Below, in pieces: positions 42,748 to 50,518 of a stretch of DNA of 64,000 bases. The DNA lies in contig JAEXOU010000006.1 in NCBI GenBank assembly GCA_023439125.1, forward strand, positions 62,001 to 126,000, in the 5' to 3' direction. A program made the translations under genes and the position numbers. Origin of the DNA: Bacillota bacterium (GTDB lineage: Bacteria > Bacillota > Clostridia > Lachnospirales > Lachnospiraceae). The notes below the pieces were generated by a model that was given only the letters and a program-made list of their open reading frames with translations, did not search any database and was not told where the DNA came from. The first letter of the stretch is position 1; each line of letters starts with the position of its first letter.

Positions 42748-43815
42748 TTGGAGAATAAACTATGTTTAAGTAAAAAACAAAGGAAATTGTTTATCTTGTT
42801 CGGAACAGTGATAGCGGTGTACTTAGGGATGAAATATTTATTGCCGTTATTTGTTCCGTTTATTTTTGCTTACTTTTTAGCATGGCTTCTTCGACCGGTG
42901 GTTAGTATTTTACACCGTAAATTGAAAATTCCATTAGTGATTGGAGGAACAATTGGAGTATTACTTTTCTCAATTGTTATTTTCACAATATTATTTTTTT
43001 TAGGAAGAGTGTTATTTAATCAAATCATATTATTCTTTAAGAACTTTCCAGCATATGAACAGTATATATCAGGTACAATTACTGGTATATGTAAGACTTT
43101 TGACAAAATGCTACGAGTGGAAAATGGCTCGGCTAGAGCTTTGTTTGACCAAGGGATGAATTCAATTACAGAATATATTCAAACAGATCTATTACCCAAA
43201 TTTACAGAACAGACAATAAAAGTTGTAATATCTGCGGCAGGTTTTTTAGCAATTGTATTAATAATTTTGATTGCAACGGTTTTGTTTATTAAGGATATGG
43301 AAGAGTATAAAGCTGGGCTTAGAAAATCCGAGTTTTACCCTGCTGTGCATAAGGTCACAGCAAAACTTTCAGACACAGGGATTGCCTATTTAAAAACTCA
43401 GTTAATCCTTATGTCAATTATTGCAGCAATTAATACGATTGGTTTTATTATCATAAAAAATCCTTATGCTTTGTTAATTGGCTTATTTGTGGGTGCCTTT
43501 GATGCATTCCCTGTTTTAGGAAGTGGTTTGATTCTGGTGCCTTGGAGTATTATTATGCTTCTACAGAAAAATTTCTTAGCAGCTGCAATCATTATGACGG
43601 TATTCGTATTATGTCAAATTGTCCGAGAGATACTAGAGCCGAGATTATTAGGTAACAGAATTGGAATCAAACCGATTTATGATATGATTGCAATGTATGT
43701 AGGGCTTCAACTATTTGGAGTGATCGGATTCTTACTAGGACCATTATCCTTAGTGATTATACGAACCGTACTAATTGAAACAACAAAAGATAAGGTAGAA
43801 GAGAAAGAAGTATAA
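42748..43815 (+). CDS. AI-2E family (YtvI/PerM-like) membrane protein
   Basis: 355-aa integral membrane protein with about eight helices. The first two helices (LFILFGTVIAVYLGMKYLLP; FIFAYFLAWLLRPVV) are followed by a large soluble loop and the conserved C-terminal bundle with GAFDAFPVLGSGLILVPWSI and ILEPRLLGNRIGIKPI, which define the AI-2E/PerM family. The clostridial branch is close to YtvI. Members act as exporters or Na+/H+ antiporters; the substrate here is unknown. The start is TTG 42748 with GAGGTGG 5 bases upstream; there is no ATG in frame near the first helix. Confidence 0.88.
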   Translation: MENKLCLSKKQRKLFILFGTVIAVYLGMKYLLPLFVPFIFAYFLAWLLRPVVSILHRKLKIPLVIGGTIGVLLFSIVIFTILFFLGRVLFNQIILFFKNFPAYEQYISGTITGICKTFDKMLRVENGSARALFDQGMNSITEYIQTDLLPKFTEQTIKVVISAAGFLAIVLIILIATVLFIKDMEEYKAGLRKSEFYPAVHKVTAKLSDTGIAYLKTQLILMSIIAAINTIGFIIIKNPYALLIGLFVGAFDAFPVLGSGLILVPWSIIMLLQKNFLAAAIIMTVFVLCQIVREILEPRLLGNRIGIKPIYDMIAMYVGLQLFGVIGFLLGPLSLVIIRTVLIETTKDKVEEKEV

Positions 43816-43824
43816 AGTATTTGC

Positions 43825-43853
43825 TTGACAAAAGTTGTTAACTGGCATAAAAT
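43825..43853 (+). promoter_or_regulatory. Sigma-A promoter of the proS T-box transcript
   Basis: TTGACA (43825-43830), a 17-base spacer, TAAAAT (43848-43853), directly upstream of the T-box leader. Confidence 0.75.
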
Positions 43854-43869
43854 CAAAATAATTATCAAT

Positions 43870-44091
43870 AGTTAGCTTGGCTATGATAAGGAATAGTAGA
43901 TTAAGTAATCTTTTAAGAGAGAGGATGGCTGGTGTGAATCCTTAAGATGACTTATTTGAACCTACCTTTGAGCTCTGTATAAAAAGTACAGCGTAAAACC
44001 TGCGTTAAAGGTACAAAGAGAGTTACACAAGTAACTAATTTGGGTGGTACCACCGATGAATCGGTCCCTTACATTTGTAAGGGATTTTTTT
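43870..44091 (+). promoter_or_regulatory. T-box leader, proline-specific
   Basis: Stem I carries the AGAGAGAGGATGGCTGGTGTGA distal elements (43917-43938) and a specifier context GAA-CCT-ACC (CCT, Pro). The T-box antiterminator sequence TGGGTGGTACCACC is at 44041-44054. The competing terminator is TCCCTTAC-ATTT-GTAAGGGA (44065-44084) with seven T. Uncharged tRNA-Pro should stabilise the antiterminator and allow proS transcription. Confidence 0.88.
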
Positions 44092-44230
44092 ATATATTAG
44101 AAATACCTCTGAATTTCCTAATATATAAAAAATGCTCCGCAGGATGTGCACTACGCTACGCTACGGCGCGGAGCAAAAGCTGTGCTTGTAAAGTGTTGCT
44201 CGTGAGAGTGTGTGAAGCACACTTTTGTTC
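44091..44230 (+). repeat. Repeat family 2, copy B
   Basis: It starts at the T-run of the proS T-box terminator with a hairpin (44091-44127) built on the core CCTCTGAATTTCC and AT-rich arms. The 97-base segment 44134-44230 follows (starts GCTCCGCAGGATG, ends GAAGCACACTTTTGTTC) and is about 90% identical to 31949-32045. It lies within the proS leader, so it is transcribed whenever the T-box reads through. Confidence 0.8.
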
Positions 44231-44270
44231 TGCAAATTTTATCCTATAAAATAAAAAAGGAGATTAATAT

Positions 44271-45707
44271 ATGGCAAAGGAAAAAAAATTAGTAGAGTCG
44301 ATTACTTCAATGGATGTGGATTTTGCACAGTGGTATACTGATGTCGTTACAAAAGCAGAGTTAGTTGATTATTCAGGTGTACGTGGATGTACAATTTTTC
44401 GACCAGCTGGATATGCTATTTGGGAAAATATCCAGAAGGAGTTAGATGCTCGTTTTAAAGAAACTGGAGTTGAAAATGTATATATGCCAATGTTCATTCC
44501 AGAGAGTTTATTAAACAAGGAAAAGGATCACGTAGAGGGATTTGCTCCAGAAGTAGCATGGGTAACCCATGGCGGTGGAGAGCAATTACAGGAACGACTT
44601 TGTGTACGTCCAACTTCTGAAACTTTATTTTGCGACTTCTATTCTCATATTATTGAGTCTTATCGCGATTTACCAAAGGTATATAATCAATGGTGTTCTG
44701 TAGTTCGTTGGGAAAAGACAACAAGACCATTCTTACGTACCTTAGAATTCTTATGGCAAGAAGGTCATACTGCTCATGCAACTGCAGAGGAAGCAGAAGA
44801 GAGAACAGAGCAGATGTTAAATCTTTATGCAGATTTCTGTGAGCAAGTATTAGCAATTCCTATGGTTCGTGGTAAGAAAACAGATAAGGAAAAGTTTGCA
44901 GGTGCAGAAGCTACCTATACGATTGAAGCATTAATGCATGATGGTAAAGCACTTCAGTCAGGAACAAGCCATAATTTTGGTGATGGCTTTGCGAAAGCAT
45001 TTGGTATTCAGTATACAGACAAAGAGAACAAATTACAGTATGTTCATCAAACTTCTTGGGGAATGACTACTCGTTTAATTGGTGCTTTAATTATGGTTCA
45101 TGGAGATAACTCCGGACTTGTATTACCTCCAAGAATTGCTCCTACTCAGGTTATGATTATTCCAATTATGCAGAAAAAAGAAGGTGTTTTAGAAAAAGCA
45201 GAGGAATTGCGTAAGAAGTTAAGCAGTTCTTTCCGTGTAAAGGTAGATGATTCTGATAAAACACCAGGTTTTAAGTTCTCAGAGCAGGAAATGCGTGGAA
45301 TTCCAGTACGTGTGGAAATAGGTCCAAAAGACATTGAAGCCAATCAAGCAGTAGTTGTTCGTCGTGATACAAGAGAAAAGACAATTGTATCCTTAGATGA
45401 AATTGATTCAAAGCTTCAGGAAATCTTAGATACGATGCAATCTGATTTATTAACACGTGCTAAAGAACATCGTGATTCTCATACTTATGAAGCACATTCC
45501 ACAGAGGAGTTTAAGGATATCGTAGCGAACAAGCCAGGTTTTGTTAAGGCTATGTGGTGTGGAGATCGTGCTTGCGAAGATGAAATCAAAGAAAAGACAG
45601 GCGCTACTTCTCGCTGTATGCCATTTAAGCAAGAGCATATTTCAGATAAATGTGTATGTTGTGGCAAACCAGCGAAAACATTAGTATACTGGGGGAAAGC
45701 TTACTAA
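44271..45707 (+). CDS. proS: Prolyl-tRNA synthetase, archaeal/eukaryotic type
   Basis: 478-aa class II synthetase of the shorter ProS form without the bacterial editing insertion. Motif 2 is in VVRWEKTTRPFLRTLEFLWQ; the motif 1 region (VRGCTIFRPAGYAIWENIQ) is also clear, and HQTSWGMTTRLIGALI precedes motif 3. The C-terminus has the zinc-ligand cysteines CGD-ACED and CVCCGK and ends in the eukaryotic-type Tyr (KAY). AAAAAAGGAGATTAATAT precedes the ATG. Expression is under the T-box leader; pncB follows within 18 bases. Confidence 0.95.
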   Translation: MAKEKKLVESITSMDVDFAQWYTDVVTKAELVDYSGVRGCTIFRPAGYAIWENIQKELDARFKETGVENVYMPMFIPESLLNKEKDHVEGFAPEVAWVTHGGGEQLQERLCVRPTSETLFCDFYSHIIESYRDLPKVYNQWCSVVRWEKTTRPFLRTLEFLWQEGHTAHATAEEAEERTEQMLNLYADFCEQVLAIPMVRGKKTDKEKFAGAEATYTIEALMHDGKALQSGTSHNFGDGFAKAFGIQYTDKENKLQYVHQTSWGMTTRLIGALIMVHGDNSGLVLPPRIAPTQVMIIPIMQKKEGVLEKAEELRKKLSSSFRVKVDDSDKTPGFKFSEQEMRGIPVRVEIGPKDIEANQAVVVRRDTREKTIVSLDEIDSKLQEILDTMQSDLLTRAKEHRDSHTYEAHSTEEFKDIVANKPGFVKAMWCGDRACEDEIKEKTGATSRCMPFKQEHISDKCVCCGKPAKTLVYWGKAY

Positions 45708-45725
45708 AATTGCAGGAGGTGTAAG

Positions 45726-47180
45726 ATGAAGGAACGTACGTTAACATTACTTACAGATTTTTATGAACTAACAATGATGCAAGGTTATTTCCTAAATAAG
45801 ACGAATGAAACGGTAGTTTTTGATGCATTCTATCGAACTAATCCATCAGGAAGTGGTTATGCAATTTGTTGTGGCCTTGCGCAGGTAATTGATTATATTG
45901 AAAATCTTAAGTTTGAAGCAGATGATATAGAGTATTTAAGAGGATTGAATATCTTTAGAGAAGAGTTTTTAGAGTACTTGAAGAACTTTAAGTTCAGTGG
46001 TGATATCTATGCAGTTCCAGAAGGTTCCGTTGTCTTCCCAATGGAACCACTTCTTAAGGTAGTTGCACCTATTATGGAAGCTCAGCTAGTTGAGACGGCA
46101 ATTCTTAATATAATTAATCACCAAAGCTTAATTGCAACAAAAGCATCTCGTGTATGTTATGCTGCAAGAGGTGAAGCAGTTATGGAATTTGGTTTACGTC
46201 GTGCCCAAGGACCAGATGCTGGTACACTTGGAGCTAGAGCTGCTGTTATTGGAGGATGTATCGGAACAAGTAATGTCTTATGTGCTCAGATGTATGGCGT
46301 TCCTGCTCTTGGTACTCATGCACATAGCTGGATTATGAGTTTTGAAGATGAGTTAACAGCGTTTCGTAAATATGCTGAGATTTATCCTCAGAATGTAACG
46401 TTACTTGTAGATACTTATGATACACTTCGTTCCGGAGTTCCTAATGCAATTAAGGTTTTCAAGGAGATGCAAGAAGCAGGGAAGTTGCAAAAGTACGGAA
46501 TTCGTCTGGATAGTGGTGACTTATCCTATCTTTCAAAAAAAGCAAGAAAGATGTTAGATGAAGCTGGTTTTACAGATGCTACGATCTGTGCATCGAGTGA
46601 TTTAGATGAGTACTTAATTGACTCTTTAAAGACACAGGGAGCCAAGATTAACTCATGGGGGGTTGGTACAAACTTAATTACTTCTAAGGACTGCCCTGCT
46701 TTTGGTGGTGTTTACAAGCTTGCAGCAGTAGAAAAGAATGGGGAGTTTATGCCTAAGATTAAGCTCTCTGAAAATCAGTGGAAGATTACAAACCCAGGCA
46801 ATAAAACAATATATCGTGTTTATGAGAAGGAATCTGGTAAGATTAAGGCAGATTTAATTGCACTTGTAGGTGAAAAATATAATGAAAACGATCCATTACT
46901 ATTATTCGACCCAATGGCAACATGGAAAAAGACTTATCTAAAACCAGGTACTTATACGTTACGTGAGATGCTAGTACCAGTGATTAAGAAAGGAAAATGT
47001 GTTTATACATCACCATCTGTTATGGAGATTCGTAACTACTGCATGAGTGAGTTAGATACTTTATGGGATGAAACAAGACGTCTTGTAAATCCTCATGATG
47101 TTTATGTCGATTTAAGTAATGAGTTATTCCATATGAAGAGAACACTATTAGATTCTTATAATGGCAACATACACGAATAA
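45726..47180 (+). CDS. pncB: Nicotinate phosphoribosyltransferase
   Basis: 484-aa enzyme joining nicotinate and PRPP in NAD salvage. TLLTDFYELTMMQGYF is the N-terminal signature. MEFGLRRAQGPDAG carries the conserved Arg residues near the phosphoribosyl site. GTHAHSWIM holds the phosphorylatable His, and IRLDSGDL forms the substrate pocket. Length is normal. GCAGGAGGTGTAAG precedes the ATG. The gene is 18 bases after proS and likely shares its T-box-controlled transcript, an unusual pairing of NAD salvage with proline charging. The transcript ends at 47193-47235. Confidence 0.94.
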   Translation: MKERTLTLLTDFYELTMMQGYFLNKTNETVVFDAFYRTNPSGSGYAICCGLAQVIDYIENLKFEADDIEYLRGLNIFREEFLEYLKNFKFSGDIYAVPEGSVVFPMEPLLKVVAPIMEAQLVETAILNIINHQSLIATKASRVCYAARGEAVMEFGLRRAQGPDAGTLGARAAVIGGCIGTSNVLCAQMYGVPALGTHAHSWIMSFEDELTAFRKYAEIYPQNVTLLVDTYDTLRSGVPNAIKVFKEMQEAGKLQKYGIRLDSGDLSYLSKKARKMLDEAGFTDATICASSDLDEYLIDSLKTQGAKINSWGVGTNLITSKDCPAFGGVYKLAAVEKNGEFMPKIKLSENQWKITNPGNKTIYRVYEKESGKIKADLIALVGEKYNENDPLLLFDPMATWKKTYLKPGTYTLREMLVPVIKKGKCVYTSPSVMEIRNYCMSELDTLWDETRRLVNPHDVYVDLSNELFHMKRTLLDSYNGNIHE

Positions 47181-47192
47181 TTAGTTCCAAAG

Positions 47193-47235
47193 AGAACAGC
47201 TAATTTCCAATAAGGAGTTAGCTGTTCTTTATATT
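47193..47235 (+). terminator. Terminator after pncB
   Basis: 11-bp stem AGAACAGCTAA / TTAGCTGTTCT with a 14-base loop and a T-rich tail. Confidence 0.75.
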
Positions 47236-47280
47236 TATGACAATGAAAAGTCCACCAAGAATTAACACTACTTTATGGAC

Positions 47281-47309
47281 TTGACAAAATCAACCAGTTA
47301 TTGTATTCT
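47281..47309 (+). promoter_or_regulatory. Promoter of the marR-like gene
   Basis: TTGACA (47281-47286), a 17-base spacer, TATTCT (47304-47309). The operator-like repeat begins 9 bases downstream, at the expected start point. Confidence 0.7.
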
Positions 47310-47317
47310 CAAATAAA

Positions 47318-47332
47318 GTTAACAATGTTAAC
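47318..47332 (+). promoter_or_regulatory. Putative MarR operator (autoregulatory)
   Basis: GTTAAC-AAT-GTTAAC, both an inverted and a direct repeat, placed over the transcription start. A near-identical site (GTTAAC-ATA-GTTAAT) lies before the citrate synthase gene at 47972. Confidence 0.65.
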
Positions 47333-47356
47333 TATTTCATGGAATTGGAGTATATT

Positions 47357-47803
47357 ATGAATACCGAATCTGGTCAATTAATTGCGACAATGCATCATCT
47401 TAGAACTTTAGTAAGTCAGATTAAGCCACAAGGGGATTTGTCCATCGGTGAATTTTGTGTCATGAGTCTAATTGAAAGAGAATATAAAGAGACTGGACAG
47501 AAACTCACCCCAACTAGTCTTAATGTTATGTTTGGTACAAAAAAACCTGCTACTTCACGTATGATTACGATGCTAGAAAAGAAAGGGTTTGTAAAGAAAA
47601 CAAGTGATGAAAAGGACCATCGAATTTGTTATCTGGAATTAACAGAACAAGGAAATGAGATTTTAGAAAAAGAAAGAAGTTTTTTTAGTAATCTTATGAC
47701 TCGAATTTCTAAACGACTTGGAGCTGAAGAAATAGAACAAATCTTAACAACATTGACTCGTCTGAATGAAATATTAGAAGAGGAAATAGAGGTTGCTACA
47801 TAA
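47357..47803 (+). CDS. MarR-family transcriptional regulator
   Basis: 148-aa winged-helix dimer. The recognition part TPTSLNVMFGTKKPATSRMI with the wing KKTSDEKDHRICYLELTEQG (DxR motif) is typical. I chose ATG 47357 because ATTGGAG lies 7 bases upstream; the frame starts at 47339. It probably represses itself through GTTAAC-AAT-GTTAAC (47318) and the downstream citrate synthase gene through a matching site (47972). The inducing ligand is unknown. Confidence 0.88.
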   Translation: MNTESGQLIATMHHLRTLVSQIKPQGDLSIGEFCVMSLIEREYKETGQKLTPTSLNVMFGTKKPATSRMITMLEKKGFVKKTSDEKDHRICYLELTEQGNEILEKERSFFSNLMTRISKRLGAEEIEQILTTLTRLNEILEEEIEVAT

Positions 47804-47928
47804 TGATATGAAATCTTATATCATTCGTGGCAACCTTTTCTATATGTTACGATTGTATTGATGGGAAAAATTTGTAGAAAAAAGCATGTAAAATTATATT
47901 GTAATTTAATTATTTCATAGAAAATATA

Positions 47929-47957
47929 TTGACAACATAGTAAAATTAAGTAATAAT
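47929..47957 (+). promoter_or_regulatory. Promoter of the citrate synthase gene
   Basis: TTGACA (47929-47934) with an AT-rich -10 (TAATAAT, 47951-47957), ahead of the MarR-type site at 47972. Confidence 0.6.
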
Positions 47958-47971
47958 TGTAAATAATAATG

Positions 47972-47986
47972 GTTAACATAGTTAAT
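47972..47986 (+). promoter_or_regulatory. Putative MarR operator before citrate synthase
   Basis: GTTAAC-ATA-GTTAAT, matching the marR-proximal site at 47318 in half-site and spacing, about 15 bases after the -10. Confidence 0.6.
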
Positions 47987-48025
47987 TATATTACAAATTA
48001 AATATAAGAAAGAAGGAGGAGTTGA

Positions 48026-49399
48026 ATGAAAGATGTTATTTTTCAAGTAACACCACAGGTAAAGAAACTTGCTTCCATATGCATGAGTAGAGATAAAGTA
48101 CCAGCTCAGCTATATGTCGAATATGATGTAAAGCGTGGACTTCGTGACATAAATGGAAAAGGTGTTTTAGCAGGTCTTACAAATATCTCAGAGGTACATG
48201 CCAAGGATGTGATCGATGGAGTGGAAATACCATGTGATGGCATGCTCTTCTATCGAGGATATGATGTCAGAGATTTGACGAAAGGATTTTTATCACAGAA
48301 TCGATTAGGATTTGAAGAAATTACATATTTACTCTTATTTGGTGAATTACCGAATAAGGAGCAACTCAACAATTTTCAAAGGGAGCTCGGAGAACGAAGA
48401 ACCTTACCACATAATTTCTGCCGTGATGTTATTATGAAAGCACCAAGTAAGGATATTATGATTTCCTTGGCAAAAAGTATATTAACATTATATTCTTATG
48501 ATAAAGAGGCAGAGAATACATCAATTCCTAATGTCATGAGACAATGCTTAAATCTAATTAGCCAATTCCCAATGCTTGCAGTTTATAGTTACAATGTTTA
48601 TAACCATAGCATTGGTAATAGTTTATATATTCATCAACCACTGGAAGAATTATCTACAGCGGAGAATATTTTGCGAATGCTACGCCCAGATAAAGCTTAT
48701 ACGAAATTTGAAGCATCGGTTTTAGACTTAGCTTTAGTGCTCCATATGGAACATGGTGGTGGAAATAATTCTTCTTTTACTACTCGTGTTGTGACCTCTT
48801 CAGGTACTGATACATACTCTGTAATGGCAGCAGCACTTGCATCACTAAAGGGACCAAGACATGGTGGTGCAAATATAAAAGTTATGCAAATGTTTGAGGA
48901 TATGAAGAGTAAATTAACCGATTGGAAGGATGAAGAAGAAGTATCAGATTACTTGCGTAAAATATTGAGAAAAGAAGAATTTGATAAGTCAGGACTAATC
49001 TATGGTATTGGTCATGCAGTTTATTCAATATCAGACCCAAGAGCAGAGGTATTTAAAAAGTTTGTAGGCGAACTGGCCAATGACAAAGGATGTACGTCAG
49101 AATTTGACCTCTATACATTGGTTGAAAAATTAGCACCAAAGTTAATTGCAGAAGAGAGAAAAATTTATAAAGGTGTTAATACGAATGTTGACTTTTATAG
49201 TGGTTTTGTATACCAAATGCTTGGGTTACCACTAGAACTTTATACGCCTATGTTTGCAGTTGCACGAATTGTTGGATGGTCAGCACATCGGCTGGAAGAG
49301 TTAGTAAGTGCAGAAAAGATAATTCGTCCAGCGTATCGCTCCGTTTCCAATAGAAGAGCCTATCTTCCGATGGATGAGAGAGAGCAAGAAACCAATTAG
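48026..49399 (+). CDS. Citrate (or 2-methylcitrate) synthase
   Basis: 457-aa enzyme of the citrate synthase family, condensing acetyl-CoA (or propionyl-CoA) with oxaloacetate. Conserved segments: MLFYRGYDVRDLTKG, HMEHGGGNNSSFTTRVVTSS (substrate and CoA site), SLKGPRHGGAN, IYGIGHAVYSISDPRAE with the active-site His. The position that reads ADHE in many enzymes reads MEHGG here, as in other clostridial sequences I recall. GAAGGAGGAGTTGA precedes the ATG. It is transcribed alone; a MarR-type operator suggests control by the upstream regulator. It ends in a bidirectional terminator at 49410. Confidence 0.92.
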   Translation: MKDVIFQVTPQVKKLASICMSRDKVPAQLYVEYDVKRGLRDINGKGVLAGLTNISEVHAKDVIDGVEIPCDGMLFYRGYDVRDLTKGFLSQNRLGFEEITYLLLFGELPNKEQLNNFQRELGERRTLPHNFCRDVIMKAPSKDIMISLAKSILTLYSYDKEAENTSIPNVMRQCLNLISQFPMLAVYSYNVYNHSIGNSLYIHQPLEELSTAENILRMLRPDKAYTKFEASVLDLALVLHMEHGGGNNSSFTTRVVTSSGTDTYSVMAAALASLKGPRHGGANIKVMQMFEDMKSKLTDWKDEEEVSDYLRKILRKEEFDKSGLIYGIGHAVYSISDPRAEVFKKFVGELANDKGCTSEFDLYTLVEKLAPKLIAEERKIYKGVNTNVDFYSGFVYQMLGLPLELYTPMFAVARIVGWSAHRLEELVSAEKIIRPAYRSVSNRRAYLPMDEREQETN

Positions 49400-49409
49400 T
49401 AGATAAAAG

Positions 49410-49440
49410 AAGGGTTGCTTTTAATTACGCAACCCTTTTA
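49410..49440. terminator. Bidirectional terminator
   Basis: AAGGGTTGC (49410-49418) / GCAACCCTT (49429-49437), with A-runs before and T-runs after. It lies between citrate synthase and the end of the minus-strand small gene. Confidence 0.7.
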
Positions 49441-49615
49441 TAAATGCTTTTAGCTCTGATTTACTGTGAAACTGATCTCTGACCCTTTCAACAGCCTCTT
49501 GCTCAGAGGCGGTTAGTGTACCATAGAAGATATCATAGTACTGATTATTTTCGATTGGAATAATAATCGGAATCAAACCGTATACAGTACCAGGAGCAAA
49601 GGATACTGGATTCAT
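49421..49615 (-). CDS. Small hypothetical protein
   Basis: 64-aa protein with an Ile/Pro-rich start (FAPGTVYGLIPIIIPIEN) and a charged helical C-terminus (ASEQEAVERVRDQF). AGAGGTG precedes ATG 49615; a GTG three codons upstream is the alternative. I do not recognise it. Coding is plausible because of the ribosome site and the terminator hairpin at its end, but the gene is short and the stop lies within that hairpin. Confidence 0.5.
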   Translation of the reverse strand: MNPVSFAPGTVYGLIPIIIPIENNQYYDIFYGTLTASEQEAVERVRDQFHSKSELKAFIKGLRN

Positions 49616-49674
49616 AGTCTTCACCTCTACATTAGTATGGGCAAAATGCGATTATTTATGAATAATTTTTTGGG

Positions 49675-49703
49675 TTGACAAATGAAATTGTTTATACTAA
49701 TAT
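49675..49703 (+). promoter_or_regulatory. Promoter of the Ile T-box operon
   Basis: TTGACA (49675-49680), a 17-base spacer, TAATAT (49698-49703). Confidence 0.65.
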
Positions 49704-49714
49704 GAAAGAAATAT

Positions 49715-49958
49715 GAAAAGACGTTGACGAAGAGAGTAAGAGTTTTTGAAAGTCAAAGCGAGCCGTAGAGAGTGGAAGTACGGTATGATTAGAAAATTTC
49801 CGAAGATCACTTTATCAGTCGCAATGCTGAACCTAAGTAGGTATTGTCGGTGTCCACCGTTATATGGATAATGTATCGAAGTTCAACTTCCGTACGTGAA
49901 ATAGGTGGTATTATGAATGCTAAGATGCGCTCATCCTATTTAGGATGAGTTTTTTTTA
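49715..49958 (+). promoter_or_regulatory. T-box leader, isoleucine-specific
   Basis: The leader has the GAAG-ATC-ACTTTA specifier context (ATC, Ile; about 49813-49825), the T-box sequence ATAGGTGGTATTATG (49901-49915), and the terminator CTCATCCT-ATTT-AGGATGAG (49930-49949) with eight T. It controls the NUDIX-ileS unit downstream. Confidence 0.85.
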
Positions 49959-49974
49959 TTTAGGGGGGATTCCT

Positions 49975-50475
49975 ATGGAATACTGGGATGTGTATGATGC
50001 TTGCTTTCAAAAAACTGGTGCACTTCACAAAAGAGGCACAATGAAAGAAGGGGAATATCATCTAGTTGTGGATATTTTTCTTGTGAACAAGAAAAAAGAA
50101 CTGCTCATTCAAAAGAGAAGTGACTCTGTTCAATGGGATCCTGGAATCTGGGCAACAACGGGAGGTTCAGCTGTTGCAGGAGAAGGACCATATGAGGCTT
50201 GCATTCGTGAACTAAAAGAAGAAATAGGGATTGATGCAACCAGTAAAGATCTACGTATGGTGGCAATGTTTCAAGGAAAATATAGTTATCATGCTGTATT
50301 TTTAATGCATTCTGAGGCAACACTCGATGATATGGTGATGCAGGAATCTGAAGTAGCCGATTTAAAATGGTGTTCTATCGTAGAAATACGAGAGATGATA
50401 AAGAAAAAAATCTTCCATAATTATCAGTATTTTGACTGGCTTTGTGAATTTATAGCCAAGAATGAAGAATTTTAG
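49975..50475 (+). CDS. NUDIX hydrolase in the ileS operon
   Basis: 166-aa NUDIX enzyme. The Nudix box reads GSAVAGEGPYEACIRELKEE and matches GX5EX7REUXEEXGU. The N-terminal EYWDVYDACFQKTGALHKRG resembles the Idi-like NUDIX group (YfcD family). ATG 49975 follows AGGGGGGAT; the open frame begins inside the terminator and is not used. Such proteins hydrolyse nucleotide diphosphate derivatives; the substrate is unknown. It is transcribed from the Ile T-box leader with ileS 43 bases downstream, so it may act in aminoacylation quality control or share the starvation response. Confidence 0.88.
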   Translation: MEYWDVYDACFQKTGALHKRGTMKEGEYHLVVDIFLVNKKKELLIQKRSDSVQWDPGIWATTGGSAVAGEGPYEACIRELKEEIGIDATSKDLRMVAMFQGKYSYHAVFLMHSEATLDDMVMQESEVADLKWCSIVEIREMIKKKIFHNYQYFDWLCEFIAKNEEF

Positions 50476-50518
50476 ATATAAAACAAAAAAGTAAACTTTA
50501 TAGAGAAGGAGTGAAGAT

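Noticed and set aside
44040..44249. 69-codon open frame in the proS leader
   Set aside because: It overlaps the T-box, its terminator and repeat copy B; no ribosome site and no protein-like pattern.
49640..49974. Upstream extension of the NUDIX gene to 49945
   Set aside because: That start lies inside the T-box terminator; ATG 49975 has a strong ribosome site.
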